Of a stretch of 64,000 nucleotides of DNA, positions 37,091-45,489 are shown piece after piece. The notes under the pieces were generated by a model. That model saw only the letters and a program-made list of their open reading frames with translations. It was not told the DNA's origin and did not search any database. The position numbers and the translations under genes were made by a program. The first letter of the stretch is position 1; every line of letters starts with the position of its first letter. The stretch is from contig NZ_VJMG01000018.1 in the NCBI RefSeq assembly GCF_007004135.1, positions 18,912 through 82,911 on the forward strand, read 5' to 3'. This DNA is from Affinirhizobium straminoryzae. Lineage in GTDB: Bacteria; Pseudomonadota; Alphaproteobacteria; Rhizobiales; Rhizobiaceae.

Positions 37091-37897
37091 TCATTCGGCA
37101 GGCCCGGTGCGGCGGCGCAGAAGCGCCGGCCCCGCCACCAGCGCCACGCAGAGCACGGAAACAAGGAAGATCGCCCCGGACATGGCATAGATCGTCGGCG
37201 AGGCCCCGGCATTCATCTTGCCGAACAGCACCACCGGCAGCGTGTTCTGCCGTCCCGCCAGATAGAAGGCGCGGGTAAACTCGTTGAGCGACAGCAGGAA
37301 GGCGAAGAGGAAGGCGCTGACGAGGCCGGGGCGGATCAGCGGCAGGGTGATGTCGAGGAACTGCCGCAGCCGCCCGGCGCCGAGATCGGCCGCCGCCATC
37401 AGATAGCTGCGCTTGACCACCGACAGGCTGGTGAGAATGACGATGAAGGCAAAGGGCAGCGCCCAGAGCAGGTGCCCGCCGATCACCGTCAGCATCGAGG
37501 CCTTGATGCCGGCGCGCTGGAACACAGCAGACAGCGCCAGCCCCTGGATGACGCCCGGCACGAACATCGGCAGAAGCACGGTGAGGAACCAGGCGGTGCG
37601 GCGCCTATGCAGTTCGCGATGCGCAAGTGCGGCGAGAAGTGCCAGCAGCGTCGCGACAAGCGCCGTCACCAGCGCGATCAGCAGCGACTGTTCGAGCGCC
37701 GCGATCAGCTGGTTCTCACCGCCAAGCGCCAGATACCATTTGACGGTGAGATCGGAGAGATGCGGCAGGCCGGGCTGCAGCGCCGGATTGAAGGAAACGC
37801 CGAGCAGGTAAAGTGGCGGCGCATAGATCACGATCAGGCCGAGCGCCGTGATCGTCCAGATCGCCAGCCGCGAGAGGGTGCCTTCCGTCTGCATCAT
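37091..37897 (-). CDS. ABC transporter permease (PotC type)
   Basis: Inner-membrane permease of 268 residues, six helices. EAA loop VKRSYLMAAADLGAGRLRQFLDITLPLIRPGL is typical of the spermidine/putrescine/iron family. It overlaps the PotB-type gene by 4 bases. Together they form the channel for the binding protein at 39278-40447 and the ATPase at 40508-41602. Substrate probably relates to the adjoining hydantoinase genes. Confidence 0.9.
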   Translation of the reverse strand: MMQTEGTLSRLAIWTITALGLIVIYAPPLYLLGVSFNPALQPGLPHLSDLTVKWYLALGGENQLIAALEQSLLIALVTALVATLLALLAALAHRELHRRRTAWFLTVLLPMFVPGVIQGLALSAVFQRAGIKASMLTVIGGHLLWALPFAFIVILTSLSVVKRSYLMAAADLGAGRLRQFLDITLPLIRPGLVSAFLFAFLLSLNEFTRAFYLAGRQNTLPVVLFGKMNAGASPTIYAMSGAIFLVSVLCVALVAGPALLRRRTGPAE

Positions 37898-38760
37898 GCA
37901 TCTCCCTCGCCAAACAGGCGGGCAAGGCCGAAGCGCGCATTGCCCGCCAGCACCAGCCCGAACACCACGGCAAGCACCACGGTGGAGATGGCAAAGGCCA
38001 GCGGATAATTGGCGACCCGCATCACGTCGTTGATCATCACGGAGACAATGCTGGCACCGGCGCCGCCCAGCATCTGCACCTCGGTGGAGGAGCCGGCCAC
38101 CATCACGAAGACGAAGAGGAAACCGGCAAACACACCGGGAAAGGTGAGCGGCAGAAGCACGGTGCGCAGCATGGTCCAGAAGCCGGCGCCGAGATCGCGC
38201 GCCGCCTGCATCGTCACCGGGTCGACGCGGCGCATCGAAAGAATCAGCGGAAAGGTGGCAAACGGCAGATAGGAGGCAACAAGCCCGACAATCACCGCGA
38301 AATCGGAAAACAGCAGCCAGTCGAGCGGCCTGTCGATCAGCCCCGCCTCGATCAGCAGCGTGTTGATGACACCGGTGCGCCCCAGCACCAGCCGCCAGGA
38401 GAAGGAGCGGATCAGATAGGAGGTGAAGAAGGGAATGGTCATCAGGGCCAGCAGCACCAGCGACAGCCGCCGCCCGGCGAGAAAATGCACCGCATAGGCC
38501 GTTGGCCAGCCGACCAGCAGGCAGATCAGCGCGGTCACGAGCGCCTTGGCAAGCGTGGAGAGGATCACCGTCCAGCGCTCGGCCTCAAGGATCGCCGCAT
38601 AGGCGGCAAGGCTCATGTCCGGCCGGATCCAGTAGGTCACCGGATCCCAGGACCAGAAGCTCCACACCACCACCACCATCAGCGGCACGAAGCCAAGCGC
38701 CAGGATCGCCGCAAGCGGCAGGGCGGCAAGGCCGAGCGTGGAAAGGAGAGTGCGGTTCAT
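37894..38760 (-). CDS. ABC transporter permease (PotB type)
   Basis: Inner-membrane permease of 288 residues, six helices. Family motifs: IPFFTSYLIRSFSWRLVLG, RVDPVTMQAARDLGAGFWTMLRTVLLPLTFPG and VMINDVMRVANYPLAFAIS. Separated from the binding-protein gene by a 517-base repeat-rich gap, so it may need its own promoter or readthrough. Overlaps the PotC-type gene by 4 bases. Confidence 0.9.
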   Translation of the reverse strand: MNRTLLSTLGLAALPLAAILALGFVPLMVVVVWSFWSWDPVTYWIRPDMSLAAYAAILEAERWTVILSTLAKALVTALICLLVGWPTAYAVHFLAGRRLSLVLLALMTIPFFTSYLIRSFSWRLVLGRTGVINTLLIEAGLIDRPLDWLLFSDFAVIVGLVASYLPFATFPLILSMRRVDPVTMQAARDLGAGFWTMLRTVLLPLTFPGVFAGFLFVFVMVAGSSTEVQMLGGAGASIVSVMINDVMRVANYPLAFAISTVVLAVVFGLVLAGNARFGLARLFGEGDA

Positions 38761-38954
38761 CGGCGGGCAACCTTGCGGGCTGGGGGCGGATCGGGATGGT
38801 TCATGGCGTGGCTTTCAGGGGTGCAGGATGGTGGCGCAAGGGGCTTTGGCGGGCAAGGAACAGTCGCGACGACGAAACCGGGTACGACTGGACGCCGCTT
38901 CGCGACGAACCCTGCCGGAAAGGCTGCTGCTTGCCGGCGCACCCCACCGGTCGT

Positions 38955-39240
38955 CATCCTCGGGCTTGACCCGAGGATCCAGGGTCGCCACCACCGTCGG
39001 GTTCTTGCAGTGGCATCCGACGACATGGACCGTCCCTCATCATCGCGGCTGGCGGGTTTGTCGGTGGATCCTCGGGTCAAGCCCGAGGAGGACGACGGAG
39101 AGGTTTTGACCGCAAAACAAGAGCCGCCACGCACCCGGAAGCCGTGGGGAACCGCCGCCGCCTGCCGGTCTCCCCCCCTTGAGGGGGAGATGTCCGGCAG
39201 GACAGAGGGGGGTGCGCCGCCCGGCAGAAGGCCAGTCGAA
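38955..39240. repeat. REP-like palindromes inside the pot-type operon
   Basis: The gap 38761-39277 has no gene. A 24-bp perfect inverted repeat (38958-38981 and 39065-39088, CCTCGGGCTTGACCCGAGGA...) is followed by a TCTCCCCC-CTTGAGGGGGAGATG palindrome (39170-39195) and GC-rich stems. The bases 38761-38950 show nothing I recognise. It separates binding-protein and permease genes that normally adjoin. Confidence 0.75.
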
Positions 39241-39277
39241 AAGAGCGCCCTGCCCTGCCGGACAGGGTGATCACCCC

Positions 39278-40447
39278 TCACGCGTTGCGCAGCTTCTGCC
39301 ACCATTCCTCGTAGAGCTGGAAATTGTCCGGCCGGCAATTCTGCCAGTAGACTTTTCCGCCGAACTTGGCCTTCACGTGGTTGCCGAGCGCCTCGACGGC
39401 CTCCGGCTTATAGGCGGAAGCGTTCTTGCGGGCATAGGCGACATTGTTGTCGGTCGGCACCAGATAGCCGCGCAACTGGCCGAGTTCGCAGCCATAGAAG
39501 CCGCCGAGCAGGCCGTTGACGAAGGCATGCGCCGCATCGGTCACGCCGCGGGTGGCCGCGCCCTTCAGCAGCACGGTGTTGTTGCCCCAGCCCTCGTACC
39601 CTTCCACGGGGGCTGCATATTCCACCTGCAGGCCGCGCTTGCGGCCCTCGTAGACGATCGGCTCCCAGCCGGTCATGGCGTCGACTTCCTCGTTCGCCAC
39701 CAGCTGCACGCCCTGTTCCCAGCCGTTCCAGAAGGTGCGGAACTGGCCGTCCTTCTTGTGCTTGATGAGGAATTCCATGACGAGGCCGAGTTCGGATTCG
39801 GAAAGATTGCCCGGATCCTTGATCGGCTTGTTTTCCGATTCCTTGAGATACATGGCCGTGAAGATCGCGCTGTTGATCCAGGCGTCCTCCATGGCGACGC
39901 GGCCCTTCAGCTTCTTGTCGAAGATCACGCCGTAGCTGTCGACCTTGCCGAGCTTGTCGGGGCGGTAGATGATCGAGTCGGCATTGACGACAGTCGGAAT
40001 GCCGTATTGCTTGCCCTCGTGGCGCAGATACGGAATGTCCTTGGCCCACTGCCAGACGCTGTCATAGTTCGGGATCTTGGAGAGGTCCCAGGGAATGATG
40101 GCGCCCTGGCGGGCCAGTTCCTTCTCGGCGCCGCCCTGGAAACCGCCGACATCGAAGAGATCATTGGCATTGCCGGCAACGAGGCGGGCAATGACGGGGC
40201 CGACATCGTTGCCGTTGTCGGTGAATTCCGGCATCACGCCGGTCTCCTTGGCAAACGCCTGCCACTTGTCGGCAATGTCGAGCGTGGCGGTGGCCCAGAA
40301 GGCGACGCTGCCGGCCGCCCGTGCGGCGGAGGCGCCGAGGCCGGAGAGCGTTACCGCTGCCGTGCCGGCCCCCATCAGCTTCAGCAGATCGCGCCGGCCG
40401 AGATTGCTGGCCAGCGCGGAAGAGGGTGTTTTCAAAAAGTCTCTCAT
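39278..40447 (-). CDS. ABC transporter substrate-binding protein (PotD-like)
   Basis: Periplasmic binding protein of 389 residues. A twin-arginine-like leader (LGRRDLLKLMGAGTAAVTLSG) precedes an extracellular family 1/PotD-type domain: YGIPTVVNADSIIYRPDKLG, DAWINSAIFTAMYL, NEEVDAMTGWEPIVYEG and AAPVEGYEGWGNNTVLLKGA. The start at 40447 puts the leader at about residues 15-43. Ligand unknown. The neighbouring hyuAB genes suggest a cyclic amide or lactam-type compound. Confidence 0.88.
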   Translation of the reverse strand: MRDFLKTPSSALASNLGRRDLLKLMGAGTAAVTLSGLGASAARAAGSVAFWATATLDIADKWQAFAKETGVMPEFTDNGNDVGPVIARLVAGNANDLFDVGGFQGGAEKELARQGAIIPWDLSKIPNYDSVWQWAKDIPYLRHEGKQYGIPTVVNADSIIYRPDKLGKVDSYGVIFDKKLKGRVAMEDAWINSAIFTAMYLKESENKPIKDPGNLSESELGLVMEFLIKHKKDGQFRTFWNGWEQGVQLVANEEVDAMTGWEPIVYEGRKRGLQVEYAAPVEGYEGWGNNTVLLKGAATRGVTDAAHAFVNGLLGGFYGCELGQLRGYLVPTDNNVAYARKNASAYKPEAVEALGNHVKAKFGGKVYWQNCRPDNFQLYEEWWQKLRNA

Positions 40448-40507
40448 GTCATTCCCCTTTTTTATCAACCAGGATTGAGAGGCGTGGCGCCCCCCGGCAA
40501 TGAAAGG

Positions 40508-41602
40508 TCATGCGGCGGCCGGCAGCCCCGCATTGGAAATCAGCATGGCGCCGCCCGGCTTCAGCCCCACCTCGACCAGATGGCCCTCTGCCGGCACGGG
40601 CTGGTCCGCCTCCAGCGACACGACCACCCGCTGCCCATCGGCAAAGGCCAGCGTCACATCGTGATGGAGACCGCGATAGCGGGTTTCCACCACCTTGAGA
40701 CGCAAGGCAAGCGCATTCTTCAACTCAACATCAGAAGACGGGTGAAGAAGCAGCCGGTCCGGTCGCAGGGCAACGACGCTGTCGGCCGGCCCTGCGGGTC
40801 CGCCCATCCGGACCGGCACTTTCTCACCCGCAATCATGGCATAGGTTGCATCGGCCTCGCGGATAACACCCTGATGCGTCAGCAGCGTGTCGATGCCGAC
40901 GAAGCGCGCCACGAAGGCATTGGCCGGCGCCTCGAAGAAGCGCGCCGGGGCATCGATCTGCTCCAGCCGGCCGCGATGCATCACGGCCATGCGGTCGGAA
41001 AGGCTGAGCGCCTCGTCCTGATTGTGCGTCACCAGAATGAAGGTGGCGCCGGTGCGCTTGTGCAGCCGGCCGAATTCGTCGCGCATCTGCTGGCGCAGCC
41101 GCTCGTCAAGGCCGGTCAGCGGTTCGTCGAGCAGCAGGATGCCGGGTTCCATGACCAGCGCCCGGGCAAGCGCCACGCGCTGCCGCTGGCCGCCCGAGAG
41201 AAGATTGACGTCGCGCGGACCAAAACCGCCGAGTTCCACCAGCTCCAGCGCAGACTCGATGCGGGCGGAAAGGGCAGACCCGCGCAGCCCCTTCAGCCGC
41301 AGGCCGTAGCCGACATTCTCCGCCACCGTCATGTGCGGAAAGAGGCCGAGGCTCTGGAACACGGTGTTGACCGGGCGGCGATTGGCCGGAATGCCCGCCA
41401 TGTCGCGCCCGTCGAAGGCGATGCGCCCGCCGGTCGGCGCGTCGAAACCGCCGATCAGCTTCAGAAGCGTGCTCTTGCCGCAGCCGGACGAGCCGAGAAG
41501 CGTGAAGAATTCGCCGGCCCGGATCTCCAGCGAGACCGCGTCCACGGCCCGGACGGGGCCGAAGGCGCGGGTGACGGTCTCGATCTGGATCGAAATGGCC
41601 AT
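40508..41602 (-). CDS. ABC transporter ATP-binding protein (PotA-like)
   Basis: ATPase of 364 residues. Walker [14 protein letters not shown], signature [18 protein letters not shown], Walker B ILLLDEPLTGLD, switch His in LVTHNQDEAL. The C-terminal TOBE domain ends in GHLVEVGLKPGGAMLIS. It lies 3 bases after hyuA, so the hydantoinase enzyme and transporter are one transcript. It energises the PotBC-type permeases. Confidence 0.93.
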   Translation of the reverse strand: MAISIQIETVTRAFGPVRAVDAVSLEIRAGEFFTLLGSSGCGKSTLLKLIGGFDAPTGGRIAFDGRDMAGIPANRRPVNTVFQSLGLFPHMTVAENVGYGLRLKGLRGSALSARIESALELVELGGFGPRDVNLLSGGQRQRVALARALVMEPGILLLDEPLTGLDERLRQQMRDEFGRLHKRTGATFILVTHNQDEALSLSDRMAVMHRGRLEQIDAPARFFEAPANAFVARFVGIDTLLTHQGVIREADATYAMIAGEKVPVRMGGPAGPADSVVALRPDRLLLHPSSDVELKNALALRLKVVETRYRGLHHDVTLAFADGQRVVVSLEADQPVPAEGHLVEVGLKPGGAMLISNAGLPAAA

Positions 41603-41605
41603 GGA

Positions 41606-43678
41606 TCAGCGCTCTCCGCCCGGTGCGTCATCAATCTCGCGGATGATCATGATGCCTTCCGGCGTCAGATCCAGCCGCTGTCCCTTCAGAACCAGAGTTG
41701 TGGCGGTAGATTCCTCCACAATCAATGGGCCTTTGAGCGTCATCCCCTGCGTCAGTCGGCCGCGCTCCCAGACCGGGCAGGACACCCAGCCATCCAGCCC
41801 GCCGAAATAGACGTTGCGATGGCCGCTGGCGCAGAGCTCTTCAGCATTCCCGGCCGGCTTCTGCTTCGGCACGGCAATCACCGGGCCGCTCAGCACCGCT
41901 TCGAGATGCAGCATGGTGATCTCGATCGCCGAATGCGGCAGACGGAAGGAATAGGCCTTTTCATGGGCGGCGTGGAAGCGCTCGGCAAAGGCTTGCGCGC
42001 TCTCGCCCTTCTCGTGCAGGGTGAAGACGCCGTGTTCCTGCCCCCGGTAGCGCGCCTCGATGCGGTGGGTCAGGCGGATCTCGACCTGCTCCCCCTTGGC
42101 GAAATAATCCACCGCCTCGCGCTCCAGCCCGGCAAAGCGGCTGTCGGCACCGGCAAGCGCCGCATCATCAAGCGCGGAGAACCAGCTGGCGCGGAAATCG
42201 GCGCGCGGTTCGGCCGCCAGCATGCCCCAGGCGGAAAAGATGCCGGGATGCAGCGGCACCACGGTGGATTTCATCTTCAGTTCGCGACCGAGGCTTGCGG
42301 CAAGCGCCGGGCCTGCGCCACCGCTGATCACGAAGGCCGCATCGCGGGGATCATGGCCGCGCTGCACGGTGACGAGTTTCAGCGCATTGATCATGTTGGC
42401 ATGGGCGATCTCGATGATCGACAGCGCCGCATCCTCGATGGTCATGCCGAGCGGTTCGGCCACGGTGGCAATCGCCGCGCGGGCCTTCTCCACGTCAAGC
42501 GTCATGGTGCCGCCGGCAAAGGTGGCGGGATCGAAGACGCCGATCGTCACCAGCGCATCCGACATGGTGGGTCTGTCGCCGCCGCGACCATAGCAGGCAG
42601 GCCCCGGCATGGAGCCGGCGCTTTCCGGACCGACGGTCAGGGCACCGCGACCATCGATACGGGCAATCGAACCGCCGCCGGAACCGATCTCGACGATATC
42701 CACCACCGGCACCTGCACGGCGTAGCCGGGGTTGATGCGGCTGCACTCCAGCCGGTATTCGGCATCCAGCGTCGGGCGACTGTCATGGATCAGCGAACAT
42801 TTGGCGGTGGTTCCGCCGACATCGAGCGACAGAACCTCCGTCTCGCCGATCAGCGCACCGATGCGCGCAGCCCCCGCCACACCGCCGGCCGGGCCGGATT
42901 CCACCAGCGTCAGCGGGCTCCTCACCACCTGGTCGAAGGTGGCGATGCCGCCGTTCGACTGCATGGCATAATAGGGGCAGGTCAGCTCCTGATCGGTCAG
43001 CGATTCTTCCAGCCGTTCGAAGTAATACTGGATGATCGGCTGCACATAGGCATTCATGACGACAGTGTTGGAGCGCTCGTATTCGCGCCACTGGCGCGAC
43101 ACCTCGTGGCTGGCGCAGATGGTCGCAAAGGGCAGCGCGTCGGCAAGAATGTCGGCGCACAGCGCCTCGTGCTCCGGATTGGCATAGCTGTGCAGGAAAA
43201 GGATCGCGACCGCATCCACCTCCGCCTTCATGCAGGCGGCGATGATCGGCTTGAGGTCGTCGAGTTCCATCGGCGTGACGACCCGGCCCCTGGCATCGAT
43301 GCGCTCGCGCACCTCGAAGCGCAGGTTGCGCGGCACGAAGGGTTCCGGGCTGTGGAACTGCAGATTGTAGAGATCCGGCCGGTTGCCACGGCCGATCTCC
43401 AGCACGTCGCGAAAGCCGGCGGTGGTGACGAGCGCGGTGCGCACACCCTTGCGCTCGGTGATCGCGTTGATGACAGTCGTGCCACCATGCGCGAAGAAAG
43501 TCACGTCGCGGCGGCGCAAGCCGTCCTTGCGCTCGGCCATGGCGATGGCATCGAGCACGCCGAGCGACTGGTCATCGACCGTCGTCAAACTTTTCGCCGT
43601 AAACACCTCGCCGGTGCGTTCGTCATAGCCGACGAGATCGGTAAAGGTTCCGCCGACATCCGTTGCAAGCCTGATCAT
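41606..43678 (-). CDS. hyuA: Hydantoinase/oxoprolinase subunit A (N-methylhydantoinase A type)
   Basis: ATP-dependent ring-opening amidohydrolase subunit, 690 residues. The N-terminal ASKHA-type motif MIRLATDVGGTFTDLVGYDE is followed by VLSLDVGGTTAKCSLI and the HyuA core GHDPRDAAFVISGGAGPALAASLGRE. The family splits hydantoins, 5-oxoproline or, with carboxylase variants, acetone using ATP, together with HyuB. The start at 43678 overlaps the hyuB stop by ATGA. A longer frame upstream is only hyuB read out of phase. Confidence 0.92.
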   Translation of the reverse strand: MIRLATDVGGTFTDLVGYDERTGEVFTAKSLTTVDDQSLGVLDAIAMAERKDGLRRRDVTFFAHGGTTVINAITERKGVRTALVTTAGFRDVLEIGRGNRPDLYNLQFHSPEPFVPRNLRFEVRERIDARGRVVTPMELDDLKPIIAACMKAEVDAVAILFLHSYANPEHEALCADILADALPFATICASHEVSRQWREYERSNTVVMNAYVQPIIQYYFERLEESLTDQELTCPYYAMQSNGGIATFDQVVRSPLTLVESGPAGGVAGAARIGALIGETEVLSLDVGGTTAKCSLIHDSRPTLDAEYRLECSRINPGYAVQVPVVDIVEIGSGGGSIARIDGRGALTVGPESAGSMPGPACYGRGGDRPTMSDALVTIGVFDPATFAGGTMTLDVEKARAAIATVAEPLGMTIEDAALSIIEIAHANMINALKLVTVQRGHDPRDAAFVISGGAGPALAASLGRELKMKSTVVPLHPGIFSAWGMLAAEPRADFRASWFSALDDAALAGADSRFAGLEREAVDYFAKGEQVEIRLTHRIEARYRGQEHGVFTLHEKGESAQAFAERFHAAHEKAYSFRLPHSAIEITMLHLEAVLSGPVIAVPKQKPAGNAEELCASGHRNVYFGGLDGWVSCPVWERGRLTQGMTLKGPLIVEESTATTLVLKGQRLDLTPEGIMIIREIDDAPGGER

Positions 43679-45366
43679 GGGGTCTCTCCCTGATAGCCGT
43701 AGAGTTGCCGTGCCGCCGCCTCGGTCAGCAGGCCATGGGTGATATCGCGTCTGACATGTTCGGTTTCGCGCTCTTGCGCAGGTCCCCAGCCGCCGCCGCC
43801 GCCGGTGATGATGCGCACCACATCGCCCTGCGCGAGCGGAATATGCGGCTCGCGGCCGAGGCGGCGGGTTTCCGTCGCATTGGCAGGCACGATCTCCAGC
43901 CGGTTGGGCGAGCCGTCCGCGCCGCCATCGATGCCCCAGGGCGCGGTCTCGGTGCGGCCGAAGCTGCAATAGGCCGACGCGGTCTCGCCGAGGATCTCGT
44001 ATTCGCGGATGATGCCGAAGCCGCCGCGCCGGCGCCCGGCGCCGACCCCGCCCTCGACATTCAGGGCATAGCGGCGCACCCGCACCGGAAAACGCGCCTC
44101 AATGGCTTCGACCGAGTAATTATAGGTATCGCCGTCGGTCAGCGCGATCAGCGCATTGGCGCCGTCGCGGCCCTCGCTGGCGCCCCAGCCGCCATGCTGT
44201 GGCTCGATATGGATGAAGGGCTGGCCGGCTTCGTCGACCCCGGAAATATAGACCACGCAGAGGCTGGAATAGGAGCCGGCGGAAAAGCGCGACGGCATCA
44301 GCGGCGCCAGCGCCTTCCAGACGAGTTCGGAGGCATGCACCGACCCTTCGTAATACCAGCCGGTCGGCGCCGGCTTTTCGGCGGTAAACAGCGTGCCGGG
44401 CGGCGCGATCACCGTCAGCGGCCGGAACCAGCCCTCGTTGGAGGGGGCCTGCGGGCCGACCAGCGCCTTGACGATGGTGCGCACCGCCGATTGCAGTGCG
44501 CCGCGCGCGCAGTTGATCGGGCCGGCGACGGATGGCGGGCAGCCGGTGAAATCGGCGGTGATCTGGTCGCCGGCAATCGTCACGGAGACCCGCACCGGGA
44601 TCGGATCCGGGCTCACGCCATCGCCATCGATCACGTCCTCGGCGCTGTAGGTGCCATCCGGCAGGGCGGCAATCGCGGCACGGCTCAGCCTCTCGCTGGC
44701 GGTCAGCAGGTTTTCGAAGGCATGGGCAAGCGTGTCCGCCCCGTATTTGTCGGCGATCTCGCCGATACGGCGGGCAGCCACCCGCACGGTTGCCATCTGG
44801 GCGGTGAGGTCGCCGAGCGCAATCTCCGGCAGGCGCACGTTTTCGCGGATGATCTGCAGGATATCGTCGCAGAAGCGGTCGCCGCGGGCGATCCTGACAC
44901 CCGGCAGGCGCAGCCCCTCCTGAAAGACGGAGGTGGCATTCGGCGCAAGACTGCCTGGCACCGAGCCGCCGACATCGAGATAATGCGCGACATTGATGGC
45001 ATGGGCGACCAGTTTTCCCTTGTGGAAGATCGGCTTGACCACCGCAAAATCGCAGGCATGCGTGCCGCCGGCGTAAGGATCGTTGGTCAGAAGCACGTCA
45101 CCATCGGCAAGATCGGCGCCGAAGCGGGCGAGAAGGCCCTTCACCTGCGTGCCGAAGGTGCCGGTGAACAGCGTGATGCCGTTCATCTGCGCCACCAGTT
45201 CGCCCTCGGCGGTCAGCACGCCGCAGGCAAAGTCCAGCACCTCGTAGATCACCGGGCTCATGCTGGTTCGGGCCATGACGATGCCCATCTCGTCCACGGT
45301 CGCGAGCAGCTTGCCCTCGATGATTTCCTGCGTCACGGGATCGACATAACCGCCGCCTGCCAGCAT
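43675..45366 (-). CDS. hyuB: Hydantoinase/oxoprolinase subunit B (N-methylhydantoinase B type)
   Basis: Catalytic partner of HyuA, about 563 residues. HyuB signatures: DPVTQEIIEGKLLATVDEMGIVMARTSMSPVIYEVLDFACGVL, FGTQVKGLLARFG, LTNDPYAGGTHACDF, ADFTGCPPSVAGPINC and the C-terminal RIITGGGGGWGPAQERE. The start at 45366 follows AGGCGAGGC, and an ATG at 45387 would add 7 residues. It is the first enzyme gene after the MalT-like regulator gene (123-base gap). Confidence 0.92.
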   Translation of the reverse strand: MLAGGGYVDPVTQEIIEGKLLATVDEMGIVMARTSMSPVIYEVLDFACGVLTAEGELVAQMNGITLFTGTFGTQVKGLLARFGADLADGDVLLTNDPYAGGTHACDFAVVKPIFHKGKLVAHAINVAHYLDVGGSVPGSLAPNATSVFQEGLRLPGVRIARGDRFCDDILQIIRENVRLPEIALGDLTAQMATVRVAARRIGEIADKYGADTLAHAFENLLTASERLSRAAIAALPDGTYSAEDVIDGDGVSPDPIPVRVSVTIAGDQITADFTGCPPSVAGPINCARGALQSAVRTIVKALVGPQAPSNEGWFRPLTVIAPPGTLFTAEKPAPTGWYYEGSVHASELVWKALAPLMPSRFSAGSYSSLCVVYISGVDEAGQPFIHIEPQHGGWGASEGRDGANALIALTDGDTYNYSVEAIEARFPVRVRRYALNVEGGVGAGRRRGGFGIIREYEILGETASAYCSFGRTETAPWGIDGGADGSPNRLEIVPANATETRRLGREPHIPLAQGDVVRIITGGGGGWGPAQERETEHVRRDITHGLLTEAAARQLYGYQGETP

Positions 45367-45466
45367 GCCTCGCCTGCCCTCTGCCATTTCTGCACGAGGA
45401 CGATGCTAAGGCGGAAGGGGCAGCGGTGAACAGCCTGCCAAAAGGGTAGGCCACCCGTCCACCCGC

Positions 45467-45484
45467 CCCACCCGTTCGGGTGGG
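45467..45484. other. Palindrome between MalT-like gene and hyuB
   Basis: CCCACCCG-TTCGGGTGGG-type inverted repeat just beyond the regulator stop. GC-rich, without a T-run. It could weaken readthrough into hyuB or be a protein site. Confidence 0.35.
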
Positions 45485-45489
45485 TTGCA

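Noticed and set aside
39179..43693. 1504-codon plus-strand frame across the pot/hyu genes
   Set aside because: It lies antisense to four well-recognised genes, has low-complexity composition and no domain.
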